This document shows positions 43,583 to 53,183 of a stretch of 64,000 nucleotides of DNA, in pieces. Source of the stretch: Agromyces mangrovi. Lineage in GTDB: Bacteria; Actinomycetota; Actinomycetes; Actinomycetales; Microbacteriaceae. The stretch covers positions 1,674,001 to 1,738,000 of the forward strand of contig NZ_AP027737.1 in the NCBI RefSeq assembly GCF_030296695.1, written 5' to 3'. The translations under genes and the position numbers were made by a program. How positions within the stretch are numbered: position 1 is the stretch's first letter; the number at the start of each line of letters is the position of its first letter. The notes under the pieces were generated by a model that ran no database searches, was not told where the DNA came from, and was given only the letters and a program-made list of their open reading frames with translations.

Positions 43583-45274
43583 TCAGGGGACGGGGACGGG
43601 CGGCGACGCCTCGGGGGTGCGGGCGATCAGCTCGGTGATGCGGCCCTTGCAGCTGCCGCAGCCGGTGCCGGCGCGGGTGGAGCGGCCGACGCACTCGACC
43701 GTGCGGTCGCCCGCGGCGGCGGCCTCGGTGATGCGCTCGACCGAGACGCCGTTGCACCAGCAGACGGTCGCGTCCGGGGCGAACGGGTCGGCCGTCGACA
43801 CCACGCCGGCGTCGTCGGAGTCGAGGCGGAGCAGCACGCTGCGGTCGGCGGGCAGCTCGTTGCCGCGCTCGAACAGCAGGGTGAGCTCGGCGCCGGTGCG
43901 GGGCATTCCGACGGCGACGAAGCCCTCGAGCACCCCGCCGCGGGTGACCATCTTCGCGTAGGCGCCGTGCGCGGGGTCGGCCCAGACGGTGACCTCGCGG
44001 GCGGGTGCGCCGTGCACCGCGCAGCCGGCGGCGTGCTCGGGTTCGGCACCGGATGCCTCGGGCTCGTCGAACGGGTCGGCCGACACGTCGCCGCCGGAGA
44101 CCACGTCGACGCCCTCCGCCTTGAGCATCACGACGGCGGGACGCTCCTCGGCGAGCGGCGCGACCGACGTGTCTGCGCCGGAGGCCTCCGCCGCGAGCCG
44201 CGCGGCCAGCGCGTCGGCCTGCCGCCAGCCCGGGCCGATGAGGCCCGCGGGGCCGCCGCCGACGCGGCCGTCGGGCCCGGCCGAGCCGCGCGCCGCGACG
44301 TGGGCGCAGTCGCCGATCGCGAAGACGGCGGGGTCGGTCCAGCTGCGCAGCTCCTCGTCGACGAGCACGCCGCGCTCGATCGCGAGGTCGCACGACGCCG
44401 CGAGCTCGACGCGGGGCGCGACGCCGCACGAGAGCACGAGCAGGTCGCCCGCGACCTGCTTGCCGTCGGCGCACTGCAGCGCCTCGAAGATGCGCTCGCC
44501 GCGCTCGCCGTGGCGGAACAGCACCTCCTCCGCGCGCGAGTGCGGCAGCGTCTCGGTGCCGCCGGCGCGCGCCGCGCGCGCGAGCAGGCGCCCGGCGCCG
44601 TGGTCGAGGTTGCGTTCCATGGGCACGTCGCCGTGGTGCACGACCACGACCTCCGCACCCTGCTCGCTCGCGGCCAGCGCGGCCTCCATGCCGAGCACGC
44701 CCGCGCCGAGCACGACGATGCGCTTGCGGCCGGCGACGGCCGCGCGTACGGTCTCGGCGTCGTCGAGGTCGCGCAGGGCGACGACGCCCTCGGGCAGCGC
44801 GCGCTCGCCGCGGTCGAGGGCGCCTGCGGTCGTGGCGCGCGCGAGGCGATGGCGGGTGGTGCGTTCGAGCCCGACGAGCGTGGGCACGTTGGCCCGGGCG
44901 CCGGTCGCGAAGACGAGCCGGTCGTACGGCACTCGGGTGTCGGCGTCGGTGCGCACGACCTGGCGCGACCGGTCGATGCCGACCACGGCCTCGCCGAGGC
45001 GCACGTCGACGCCGGCGGCCCGCGCGGCGCCCGTGTCGATCACGTCGAGCCGCTCGCGCGAGGCGCGGCCGACGGCGTACTCGCCGACCAGCACGCGGTT
45101 GTACGCGTCGTGCGTCTCGGCGCCGAGCACGGTGAGGGCCACGGCGCCGGATGCCACGGCGGGCAGCAGCTCCTCGACGAAGCGGGCGCCGACCGGGCCG
45201 TAGCCGATCAGCACGATACGGGCGGGCCCGGCGTGGGCCGGAGCGGCGCCGGCGGGCGAGACGTGGGCGTTCAT
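43583..45274 (-). CDS. nasB: FAD/NAD(P)H oxidoreductase with BFD [2Fe-2S] domain, nitrate reductase electron-transfer partner
   Basis: A 563-residue flavoprotein that should pass NAD(P)H electrons to the nitrate reductase. The FAD motif is IVLIGYGPVGARFVEEL, the NAD motif IVVLGAGVLGMEAALAASEQG, and the late FAD contact FAIGDCAHV. The C-terminus has a BFD-type [2Fe-2S] site, with VCWCNGVSVERIT and GCGSCKGRI (four Cys). It lacks the sirohaem reductase half of NirB. The start overlaps the nasC stop by ATGA, so the pair is co-translated. An alternative name would be the small subunit of assimilatory nitrate reductase. Confidence 0.9.
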   Translation of the reverse strand: MNAHVSPAGAAPAHAGPARIVLIGYGPVGARFVEELLPAVASGAVALTVLGAETHDAYNRVLVGEYAVGRASRERLDVIDTGAARAAGVDVRLGEAVVGIDRSRQVVRTDADTRVPYDRLVFATGARANVPTLVGLERTTRHRLARATTAGALDRGERALPEGVVALRDLDDAETVRAAVAGRKRIVVLGAGVLGMEAALAASEQGAEVVVVHHGDVPMERNLDHGAGRLLARAARAGGTETLPHSRAEEVLFRHGERGERIFEALQCADGKQVAGDLLVLSCGVAPRVELAASCDLAIERGVLVDEELRSWTDPAVFAIGDCAHVAARGSAGPDGRVGGGPAGLIGPGWRQADALAARLAAEASGADTSVAPLAEERPAVVMLKAEGVDVVSGGDVSADPFDEPEASGAEPEHAAGCAVHGAPAREVTVWADPAHGAYAKMVTRGGVLEGFVAVGMPRTGAELTLLFERGNELPADRSVLLRLDSDDAGVVSTADPFAPDATVCWCNGVSVERITEAAAAGDRTVECVGRSTRAGTGCGSCKGRITELIARTPEASPPVPVP

Positions 45275-47424
45275 GCGGGGACGACCTCCTGCGTGGCATC
45301 CGCTCGTGTCACGGTGACGAGCGTGCGCTTGAACTCGGGCATGGACGAGACGGGATCCACCGCGCGCTCGGTGAGCAGGTTGGCGCACTGCTCGCCGGCG
45401 AAGTGGAAGGGGAGGAAGACGGTGTCGAGGCGGATGCCGGTGGTGACCTCCGCCCGCGCGCGCACGAGGCCGCGGGTGTTCGCGACCTCGATCGGGTCGC
45501 CCTCGGCGATGCCGAGCCGCGACGCGGTGGCGGGGTGCAGCTGCGCGGTCACGTGCGGGCGGGCGCCGAGCAGCTCGGGCACGCGGCGGGTCTGCGCACC
45601 CGACTGGTAGTGCTCCAGCAGGCGGCCGGTCACGAGTGTCAACTCGCCGCCGTGCTGGCCGAGCGGCTCGCGCACGCGCGGCGACACGGCGACCATGCGG
45701 GCGAGGCCGTCGGGGTGGGCGAAGCGCTCGCCGAACATGCGCGGCGTGCCCTCGGAGCCGGCCGGGAACGGCCAGTGCGCGGCGATGCCCGTGTCGAGCA
45801 GCGCGTGCGAGAGGCCCGAGTAGTCGGCCTTGCCGCCGGCCGACGCGCGTGCGAGCTCGTCGAAGACCTCCGCGGGCTCGGTCGACCAGGTGCCGGGCGC
45901 GCCGAGGCGCTCGGCCAGCTCGCGCATGATCCAGAGCTCGCTGCGCGCCTCGCCCGGCGGGTCGATCGCCCGCCGCCGCCGGATGACGCGCCCCTCGAGC
46001 GAGGTCATCGTGCCCTCCTCCTCGGCCCACTGCGTGACCGGCAGCACGATGTCGGCGAGCCGCGCGGTCTCCGACAGCACGAAGTCGCTCACGACGAGCA
46101 GGTCGAGCGAGCGCAGTCCGGCCCGCACGGCGTCGACGTCGGGCGCCGAGACCACGACGTTCGACCCGTGCACGAACAGGCAGCGGATGCCCCCGGGTCG
46201 ACCGAGCTCGTCGAGCAGCGCGACCGCGGGCACGCCCGGGCCGGGGATGATCGACGGGTCGACGCCCCACACGCCGGCGACGTGCGCGCGGGCGGCGGGG
46301 TCGGTGATCATGCGGTAACCGGGGAGCTGGTCGGACTTCTGCCCGTGCTCGCGGCCGCCCTGGCCGTTGCCCTGGCCGGTGAGCGTGCCGTAGCCCGAGC
46401 CCGGCTTGCCGACGAGCCCGAGCACGAGCGCGAGGTTGATGGCCGCGGTGGCGGTGTCGGTGCCGTCGACGTGCTGCTCGACGCCGCGGCCGGTGAGGAT
46501 GTAGGTTCCCCGGCCGTCGGCGAGGCGGCGCGCCACCTCGCGGAGCTGCGCGATCGGCACCCCGGTGACCTGCTGCACACGCTCGGGCCACCACGCGTTT
46601 GCGCTGCGGCGCACCGCGTCGAACCCGGTCGTGCGGGCTTCGAGGTAGTCGAGATCGGCGAGCCCCTCGGTGATGACGATGTGGGTGAGCCCGAGCAGCA
46701 CGATCAGGTCGGTGCCGGGCGCGGGCGCGAGGTGGATGCCCTGGCCCTCGTCGGTGAGGCGCGCGGTCTCCGAGCGCCGGGGGTCGACGACGATGAGCCC
46801 GCCGTCGCCGCGGGCGCCCTGCAGGTGGCCGATGAACGGCGGCATGGTCGCCGCGACGTTCGAGCCGAGCATGAGGATGGTCGCGGCGCCGTCGAGGTCC
46901 TCGACCGGGAACGGCAGGCCGCGGTCGAGGCCGAACGCCCGGTTGCCCGCAGCGGCGGCCGACGACATGCAGAAGCGGCCGTTGTAGTCGATGCGGCTCG
47001 TGCCGAGCGCGATGCGCGCGAACTTGCCGAGCTGGTAGGCCTTCTCGTTGGTGAGGCCGCCGCCGCCGAACACGCCGACCGAGTCGGCGCCGAAGCGGGT
47101 CCGGCTGTCGCGCACGGTGTCGGCGATGCGGTCGAGCACCGTCTCCCAGGCGGCGGGGGCGAACGAGCCGTCGGCCTGCCGGACGAGCGGGCGGGTGACG
47201 CGATCGTCCACGTCGAGGAGCTCCGCAGACGTCCAGCCCTTCTTGCAGAGGCCGCCGCGGTTGGTCGGGAAGTCGCGACCGGCGACGGTGAGCGGCAGGC
47301 GACGGGCGCCGGCCGGTGCGGCGATGTCGATGGGCGCGGTGCCGCTCGAGGCATCCGTCGGCGTCAGGGTCATCGCGCACTGCAACGCGCAGTAGGGGCA
47401 GTGGCTGTCGCGCGAATCGGTCAC
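45271..47424 (-). CDS. nasC: Assimilatory nitrate reductase catalytic subunit (molybdopterin oxidoreductase)
   Basis: A 717-residue Mo-bisMGD enzyme reducing nitrate to nitrite in the cytosol. The [4Fe-4S] ligands are in SHCPYCALQC and GGLCKKG. The probable Mo-ligand Cys lies in NGRFCMSSAA. Further family stretches are GGGGLTNEKAYQLGKFAR, GQGNGQGGREHGQKSDQLPGYR and the C-terminal molydopterin-binding HPATASRLGIAEGDP. No Tat signal is present, as expected of an assimilatory enzyme. The GTG start has GGGGAGG just upstream. It forms an operon with nasB. Confidence 0.93.
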   Translation of the reverse strand: MTDSRDSHCPYCALQCAMTLTPTDASSGTAPIDIAAPAGARRLPLTVAGRDFPTNRGGLCKKGWTSAELLDVDDRVTRPLVRQADGSFAPAAWETVLDRIADTVRDSRTRFGADSVGVFGGGGLTNEKAYQLGKFARIALGTSRIDYNGRFCMSSAAAAGNRAFGLDRGLPFPVEDLDGAATILMLGSNVAATMPPFIGHLQGARGDGGLIVVDPRRSETARLTDEGQGIHLAPAPGTDLIVLLGLTHIVITEGLADLDYLEARTTGFDAVRRSANAWWPERVQQVTGVPIAQLREVARRLADGRGTYILTGRGVEQHVDGTDTATAAINLALVLGLVGKPGSGYGTLTGQGNGQGGREHGQKSDQLPGYRMITDPAARAHVAGVWGVDPSIIPGPGVPAVALLDELGRPGGIRCLFVHGSNVVVSAPDVDAVRAGLRSLDLLVVSDFVLSETARLADIVLPVTQWAEEEGTMTSLEGRVIRRRRAIDPPGEARSELWIMRELAERLGAPGTWSTEPAEVFDELARASAGGKADYSGLSHALLDTGIAAHWPFPAGSEGTPRMFGERFAHPDGLARMVAVSPRVREPLGQHGGELTLVTGRLLEHYQSGAQTRRVPELLGARPHVTAQLHPATASRLGIAEGDPIEVANTRGLVRARAEVTTGIRLDTVFLPFHFAGEQCANLLTERAVDPVSSMPEFKRTLVTVTRADATQEVVPA

Positions 47425-47482
47425 GACCTCCCCTTCCGTCGAGTGCTGCGGATGCTACGTGGCGATGGTTTCGTCGGGGTTT

Positions 47483-47519
47483 CGGCGGGTCGGGCGGGGG
47501 CGGACCGCCCGACCCGCCG
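47483..47519 (-). terminator. Strong terminator after narK
   Basis: Perfect 15-bp G+C stem (47483-47497 with 47505-47519) and a seven-base loop, four bases beyond the narK stop. It separates narK from nasC, so the latter probably has its own promoter within 47425-47482 or depends on read-through. Confidence 0.85.
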
Positions 47520-47523
47520 GGTC

Positions 47524-48948
47524 TCAGATGCGGGTGCCCTGCTTGCGTGCGCCGTAGACGTACACGACGGCGGTGAGCACGAGCATCGCGGCGTAGAACC
47601 ACACGAACCAGCTGAGGCCGGTGGTGTACTCGCCGAAGTTGGTCTTCGACGCGCCGAGCAGCTGCGGGATGGCGAAGCCGCCGTACGCGCCGACCGACGA
47701 GATGATGCCGAGCGCGGCCGCGGCCTTCCGCTGCGAGCTGATGTCGCCGGCGGAGTTGTGCGCGTCGGTCGAGCCCGCCCGGAGGGCGAACACGGTCGGG
47801 ATCATGCGGTACGTCGAGCCGTTGCCCACGCCCGAGGCGGTGAACAGCACCAGGAACAGGCCGAGGAACAGCCAGAAGTTGTTCAGCGGCAGGGTCCAGA
47901 TGACCGCGAGGGCGCCGAGGGCCATCACCGCGAACGACACGATCGTGATCGACGCGCCGCCGAACCGGTCGGCGAGCTTGCCGCCGTAGGGGCGGGCGAG
48001 CGAGCCGACGAGGGCGCCCATGAACGCCAGCGACAGCGTGGCCGACCCGACCGCGAAGGTCGAGTAGTCGGGGAACTGGTCGGCGATGAGCTTCGGGAAG
48101 ACGCCGGCGAAGCCGATGAACGAGCCGAAGGTGCCGATGTAGAGCACCGAGAGGATCCACAGGTGCGGCTCGCGCAGCACCGCCAGGGTCGCCTTGAGGT
48201 CGGCCTTGGCGCTCGAGATGTTGTCCATGCGGTAGTACGCACCGGCGATCGCCACGAGGATGAGCGGCACCCAGATCCAGCCCGCGAGCGGAAGGTTGAG
48301 CGTGACGCCCGCGCCGATGGTGATGACGATCGGCACGACCAGCTGGGCGACTGCGGCGCCGAGGTTGCCGCCGGCCGCGTTCAGGCCGAGCGCGTACCCC
48401 TTCTCCCGCTGCGGGTAGAAGTAGGTGATGTTCGACATGGAGCTGGCGAAGTTGCCGCCGCCGAAGCCGGCGAGTGCCGCGATGAACAGCATCACGCCGA
48501 AGGGCGTCTCGGGGTTGCCGACCGCCAGGGCGAGGCCGATGGCCGGGATGAGCAGCAGCGCGGCCGAGATGATCGTCCAATTGCGGCCGCCGATCTTCGG
48601 CACCATGAACGTGTACGGGATGCGCAGGGTCGCGCCGACCAGTGCCGGCATCGAGATGAGCCAGAAGATCTGGCCCGTCTCGAACGAGAAGCCGGCCGCG
48701 GGCAGCGACACGACGACGATCGACCAGAGCTGCCAGACGCAGAACCCGAGGAACTCGGCGAAGATCGACCAGCGCAGGTTGCGCGACGCGATCGCCTTGC
48801 CCCCGTTGTTCCACTGGTCGGTGTCCTCCGGGTTCCAGCCGTCGATCCAACGGCCGGGGCGGTGGGTGAGTTCGGCGCCCGCGGTGGGCGTCTCGACGGC
48901 GGGCGCTGCGCTCTCGGGGGAGAGCGTGCCCTGGGCGGGTGCGTTCAT
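47524..48948 (-). CDS. narK: Nitrate/nitrite MFS transporter NarK
   Basis: A 474-residue, 12-helix transporter. Nitrate-signature sequences GFGGGNFASSMSNITYFYP and ALGLNAAGGNLGAAVAQL in the N-terminal half and GVGNGSTYRMIPTVF in the C-terminal half are diagnostic of NarK/NasA. It has a 55-residue cytosolic N-tail. AGGAGACC precedes the ATG. Placed between the NirD-CbiX gene and the nitrate reductase, it should import nitrate for assimilation and may export nitrite. Confidence 0.94.
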   Translation of the reverse strand: MNAPAQGTLSPESAAPAVETPTAGAELTHRPGRWIDGWNPEDTDQWNNGGKAIASRNLRWSIFAEFLGFCVWQLWSIVVVSLPAAGFSFETGQIFWLISMPALVGATLRIPYTFMVPKIGGRNWTIISAALLLIPAIGLALAVGNPETPFGVMLFIAALAGFGGGNFASSMSNITYFYPQREKGYALGLNAAGGNLGAAVAQLVVPIVITIGAGVTLNLPLAGWIWVPLILVAIAGAYYRMDNISSAKADLKATLAVLREPHLWILSVLYIGTFGSFIGFAGVFPKLIADQFPDYSTFAVGSATLSLAFMGALVGSLARPYGGKLADRFGGASITIVSFAVMALGALAVIWTLPLNNFWLFLGLFLVLFTASGVGNGSTYRMIPTVFALRAGSTDAHNSAGDISSQRKAAAALGIISSVGAYGGFAIPQLLGASKTNFGEYTTGLSWFVWFYAAMLVLTAVVYVYGARKQGTRI

Positions 48949-49052
48949 GATGGGTCTCCTGAGCGAATCTGGTGGTGCCGGATGCGTGGTGGTGGTGTGG
49001 TGACGGTGGTGCGCGTGGTGCGGGGTGACGGGGGTAGGGGCCCGTCGCCCGG

Positions 49053-50150
49053 TCAGGCCGGGCTCGCGGCGTCGAAGCGTTCGGCGACGATCGCGACCAG
49101 CTCGGCGGGTGGGGCGTCGCCGTCGGTGAGGAGCGGCGAGCTCGTGGCATCCGCCCCCGCCTCGGCGGCGAGGGTGGCGAAGGTGCCGGGCGCGAGCAGG
49201 TAGCTCGCGACGACGACGCGGCCGGAGGCCGTGGCGCGTGCGGCGGCGACGGCGTCGGGCACGCGGGGCTCGGCGGCCGAGATGAACGAGACGGTGACGT
49301 CGCGGCCGATGCGCTCGGCGAGCAGCGCGCCGGTGGCGTGGCAGTCGTCGACCGCGCGGGCGTCGCTCGAGCCGGCGGCGGCGAGCACGACCGTGTCGTC
49401 CTCGGCGAGGCCGATCTCGTCGAGGCGGCGGGCGAGCACGTCGGCCAGCCGCGGGTCGGGGCCGAGGGCGGCGGAGACGGCGACATCGCGCGGGCCGGTG
49501 CCGGCGGCGGGTGCGCCGACCGCGGCGTCCGCCGTCTCGGCCAGGTCGTGGAACACGTGGTAGCCGGCCGAGAGCAGCAGCGGCACGATCGTCACGTCCT
49601 GGTCGCCGTGCACGCCCTCGATCACGGCCGGCACGTCGGGCTCCTGCACGTCGACGAACGCGTCGGCCACGACGAGCTCGGGGCGGGCGGCGCGCACCGA
49701 CTCGACGAGGGCGGCGACCGCGCGCTGGCCCGCGGCATCCGAGGTGCCGTGCGACGCGGCGACGAGTGCACGGGTCGGGGCGACGGCGATGACGTGGTCG
49801 GCGTCCTCCTGCACCCGCCAGGTCGGCAGGCGCAGGTCGGGGTTGGTGAGGCACTCGCCCGTGGCGAGGTCGAAGACGTCCTTGTGCAGCGGCGACGCGA
49901 TGGTCGGGCGGCCGCCGCGCGAACCGACGATGCCGCGCGAGATGACGTGCGAGCCGGTCGCCGGGTCCTGGTTCGAGACGGCGAAGAGCCGGCCGTCGGG
50001 CAGCAGGAAGAGTGCGACCTGACGGCCCTGCACGAGGGCGGCCTCGCCCCAGAGCGGGGTCAGGTCGACGCGGCGGCAGACCGGGGTCCACAGGGTCGGA
50101 GTGGCAGGGCGCGACGGTGCGGCCGCGGTGTGCAGGTCGGTGATGGTCAC
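49053..50150 (-). CDS. NirD-sirohydrochlorin chelatase (CbiX/SirB) fusion protein
   Basis: A 365-residue two-domain protein. Residues 1-117 are the Rieske-fold nitrite reductase small subunit NirD lacking cluster ligands (WTPVCRRVDLTPLWGEAALV, PDGRLFAVSNQDPATG, SPLHKDVFDLATGECL). From about 125 onward it is a class II chelatase: LVAASHGTSDAAG, IVPLLLSAGYHVFHDL (metal-binding His residues) and PDPRLADVLARRLDE in the second half-repeat. It would both complete NirBD and insert iron into sirohydrochlorin. The GTG start has GGGAG upstream. It is divergent from nirB across 347 bases. I have not met this fusion as a standard arrangement. Confidence 0.88.
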   Translation of the reverse strand: MTITDLHTAAAPSRPATPTLWTPVCRRVDLTPLWGEAALVQGRQVALFLLPDGRLFAVSNQDPATGSHVISRGIVGSRGGRPTIASPLHKDVFDLATGECLTNPDLRLPTWRVQEDADHVIAVAPTRALVAASHGTSDAAGQRAVAALVESVRAARPELVVADAFVDVQEPDVPAVIEGVHGDQDVTIVPLLLSAGYHVFHDLAETADAAVGAPAAGTGPRDVAVSAALGPDPRLADVLARRLDEIGLAEDDTVVLAAAGSSDARAVDDCHATGALLAERIGRDVTVSFISAAEPRVPDAVAAARATASGRVVVASYLLAPGTFATLAAEAGADATSSPLLTDGDAPPAELVAIVAERFDAASPA

Positions 50151-50497
50151 GGTCGTCTCCCTCCTGGTGATCGCCGTCCGGCGGGCGCCGGATCGTTCGG
50201 TGCGATGGCGTCAACCGTAAGAACCTCATGTTTCGGGCGTTCGCGCACCGACGTGAACGCCTGTGACGAAGTGCTCACCGGGCGCGGAGGGCCGTGTGAG
50301 GTCGCCGTCACCGTGTGTCGCGGGGCTCACAGCGGGCCTCGTGCCGCGTGAGGAAAGCGTCACGAGTCGTTACGCGAGGGCAATCCCGGTGGAACGCGCG
50401 AAACGTAGCGTCGCTGACACGACGCGCCACCTCGGCGCCGTCTCGACCGCAGTTCCGACCGGTACCGATTCCGTTCCGACGCACGTGAGGAGCCACC
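50151..50497. promoter_or_regulatory. 347-bp divergent control region of nirD-cbiX and nirB
   Basis: A 19-bp imperfect palindrome GCGTCACGAGTCGTTACGC (50357-50375, 8 of 9 arm positions pair) lies about 120 bases before nirB. TAGCGT at 50406-50411 is a possible -10 for nirB. GTCAC/GTTAC halves recall GlnR a-sites, but the spacing does not fit the published GlnR box, so the regulator is left open. The HemD-winged-helix protein encoded at 54262 is another candidate. Confidence 0.45.
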
Positions 50498-53182
50498 ATG
50501 GCCCAGGCAGATTCCGCCGGCGACGCACCCCGTCACGTCGTCGTCGTGGGCGGCGGACCGGCCGCCCACCGCTTCACAGAGGCGCTCGGCTCCCGGCTCG
50601 ACGCCGCTGCCCCCGAGCTGCGCATCACCGTGCTTGCCGAGGAGGTGCACCGCCCGTACGACCGCGTCGCGCTGTCGAAGCGCCTCGACGACGGGGAGGT
50701 CGACCTGACCCTCGGCGAGGCCGACTTCTGGGACCGCCCCGGCGTGACGCTGCGCACCGGGTCGCCGGTGACCGAGATCGACACGGATGCCCGTGAGGTG
50801 GCGCTCGCCGACGGCGCGCGCATCGCCTACGACGAGCTCGTGCTCGCGACGGGGTCGAGCGCGACCGTGCCGCCGATCGAGAACGCGCACGCGGGTCGCG
50901 TGTACCGCACCCTCGAGGACGTCGCCGAGCTCGTCGCCGAGATCGGCGAGTTCGCCGAGCGCCGCGGGCGCCCCGCCAACGTCGCCGTCGTCGGCGGCGG
51001 GCTGCTCGGCCTCGAGGCCGCAGGCGGCGCCGCGCGGCTCGGGGCGCGCGCCTCGGTCGTGCACTCGGGCAGGTGGCTCATGTCGGCGCAGCTCGACGAG
51101 GGCGCCGGGCAGGCGCTCGGTCGCATCATCCACGGCTCCGGTATCGAGCTGCACCTCGGCCAGCGTCCGTCGTCCGTGCTCACCTCGCCGACCGGCACCG
51201 TGCTCGGCCTCGCCCTGCCCGACGGCAGCGCCGTGAACGCCGACATCGTCGTCTTCTCGATCGGCATCACCGCGCGCGACGAGCTCGCCCGCGCGGCCGG
51301 CCTCGACATCGCCCCGCGCGGCGGCATCGTCGTCGACGACCACTGCGCGACGAGCGCCCCGAACGTCTGGGCGATCGGCGAGGTCGCCGCGATCGACGGC
51401 CGCTGCGTGGGCCTCGTCGCCCCCGCGAACACCATGGCCGAGGTCGTCGCCGACCGCATCTGGGGCGGCGAGGCCGTCTTCCCCGGCGTCGACGACGCGA
51501 CCAAGCTCAAGCTCGCCGGCGTCGACGTCGCCAGCTTCGGCGACGCCCTCGCCCGCACCGAGGGGGCGCTCGAGGTCGTCTACGCCGACCCGGCGCGCGG
51601 CCTCTACCAGAAGCTCGTCGTGAGCGAGGACGCCAAGACCCTGCTCGGCGGCATGTTCGTCGGCGACGCCGAGCCGTACACCGCGCTCCGCCCCATGCTC
51701 GGGCGCGAACTGGGCGCCGAGCCGGGCGCCTACCTCTCTGCGGCGGGCGCCGAGGCACCGGCATCCGCCGAACTGCCCGACGACGCACAGGTCTGCTCGT
51801 GCAACAACGTCAGCGCCGGGCACATCCGCGGCGTCATCGCGGGCGACGAGGGCGAGGCCTGCACCGACCTCGGCTCGCTCAAGGCCTGCTCGCGCGCCGG
51901 CACCCAGTGCGGGTCATGCGTGCCGCTGGTCAAGAAGATCCTCGAGACCGAGCTCGAGAAGTCGGGCATCGAGGTCTCGAAGGCGCTCTGCGAGCACATC
52001 GAGCTGAGCCGCGCCGAGCTGTTCGAGTCGGTGCGCATCCTCGGCCTGCGCACCGCCGACCAGGTCATGGAGCGCTTCGGCACCGGCCTCGGCTGCGACA
52101 TCTGCAAGCCCGTCATCGCGTCGGTGCTCGCGTCGCAGACGAACCGGTACATCCTCGACGACGACACCGGGCCCATGCAGGACACCAACGACCGGGCCCT
52201 GGCGAACATGCAGAAGGACGGCACGTACTCGGTCGTCCCGCGCATCCCCGGCGGCGAGATCACCCCGGCGAAGCTCAAGGTCATCGCCGAGGTCGCCGAG
52301 GACTTCGGGCTCTACACGAAGATCACCGGCGGCCAGCGCATCGACCTGTTCGGCGCGCGCCTCGACCAGCTGCCCGACATCTGGCGCCGGCTCGTCGACG
52401 CGGGCATGGAGTCGGGCCAGGCGTACGGGAAGAGCCTCCGCACCGTGAAGAGCTGCGTCGGGTCGACCTGGTGCCGCTACGGCGTGCAGGACTCGGTCGG
52501 CATGGCCGTGTTCCTCGAGGAGCGCTACCGGGGCCTCCGCTCGCCGCACAAGTTCAAGCTCGGCGTCTCGGGCTGCGCGCGCGAGTGCGCCGAGGCCCGC
52601 TCGAAGGACATCGGCGTGATCGCCACCGAGCTCGGCTGGAACCTCTACGTCGGCGGCAACGGCGGCTACCAGCCCGCGCACGCGCAGCTGCTCGCCGGCG
52701 ACCTCGACGACGAGACCCTCGTGCGCTACATCGACCGCTACGTCATGTACTACGTCCGCACGGCCGACCGCCTGCAGCGCACCGCCCGCTGGCAGGAGGA
52801 CCTGCCGGGCGGGCTCGACCACGTGCGCGAGGTCGTCTGCGACGACTCGCTGGGCATCGCCGCCGAGCTCGAAGCGGCCATGGCCACGCACGTCGGCACC
52901 TACCGCGACGAGTGGGCCGCGACTCTCGCCGACCCCGAGAAGCTCAGGCGCTTCCGCCCGTTCGTGAACGCCCCCGAGACCGGCGACCCGTCGGTGCTGC
53001 GGGTGCCCGAGCGCGGCCAGTCGCGGCCCGCCACTCCAGAGGAGCGCCGCACGCTGATCGCGGGGGCGTCGATCCCCGTGCGTCCTCATGTGACGGACGC
53101 GGATGGGCCCGAGGCATCCGCCGTGCCTACCATCGACACCGTTCCCGCGCCGGCTGACGGCGCCATCACCGGAGGGCGTTGA
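50498..53182 (+). CDS. nirB: NAD(P)H-dependent assimilatory nitrite reductase large subunit
   Basis: An 894-residue enzyme reducing nitrite to ammonium with six electrons. Order: FAD/NAD domain (HVVVVGGGPAAHRF, VAVVGGGLLGLEAAGGAARLG, VWAIGEVAAI), BFD [2Fe-2S] domain (QVCSCNNVSAGHI...AGTQCGSCVPL), a second Cys pair (GCDICKP), ferredoxin-like nitrite reductase half and the sirohaem/[4Fe-4S] domain. That domain binds through SCVGSTWCRYG (C-x5-C) and GVSGCARECAEA (C-x3-C). GAGGAG precedes the ATG. It heads the plus-strand nirB-cobA unit and pairs with the NirD half of the divergent fusion gene. Confidence 0.95.
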   Translation: MAQADSAGDAPRHVVVVGGGPAAHRFTEALGSRLDAAAPELRITVLAEEVHRPYDRVALSKRLDDGEVDLTLGEADFWDRPGVTLRTGSPVTEIDTDAREVALADGARIAYDELVLATGSSATVPPIENAHAGRVYRTLEDVAELVAEIGEFAERRGRPANVAVVGGGLLGLEAAGGAARLGARASVVHSGRWLMSAQLDEGAGQALGRIIHGSGIELHLGQRPSSVLTSPTGTVLGLALPDGSAVNADIVVFSIGITARDELARAAGLDIAPRGGIVVDDHCATSAPNVWAIGEVAAIDGRCVGLVAPANTMAEVVADRIWGGEAVFPGVDDATKLKLAGVDVASFGDALARTEGALEVVYADPARGLYQKLVVSEDAKTLLGGMFVGDAEPYTALRPMLGRELGAEPGAYLSAAGAEAPASAELPDDAQVCSCNNVSAGHIRGVIAGDEGEACTDLGSLKACSRAGTQCGSCVPLVKKILETELEKSGIEVSKALCEHIELSRAELFESVRILGLRTADQVMERFGTGLGCDICKPVIASVLASQTNRYILDDDTGPMQDTNDRALANMQKDGTYSVVPRIPGGEITPAKLKVIAEVAEDFGLYTKITGGQRIDLFGARLDQLPDIWRRLVDAGMESGQAYGKSLRTVKSCVGSTWCRYGVQDSVGMAVFLEERYRGLRSPHKFKLGVSGCARECAEARSKDIGVIATELGWNLYVGGNGGYQPAHAQLLAGDLDDETLVRYIDRYVMYYVRTADRLQRTARWQEDLPGGLDHVREVVCDDSLGIAAELEAAMATHVGTYRDEWAATLADPEKLRRFRPFVNAPETGDPSVLRVPERGQSRPATPEERRTLIAGASIPVRPHVTDADGPEASAVPTIDTVPAPADGAITGGR

Positions 53183-53183
53183 G

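Noticed and set aside
45151..49203. 1350-codon plus-strand open frame over narK and nasC
   Set aside because: Composition (Arg/Asp/Gly/His repeats) is typical of antisense frames in high-GC DNA; the minus strand has intact NarK and NasC signatures.
50215..50245. GlnR box upstream of nirD-cbiX
   Set aside because: GTCAAC, GTAAG and TTTC pieces are present but the a-site/b-site spacing does not fit the known GlnR consensus.
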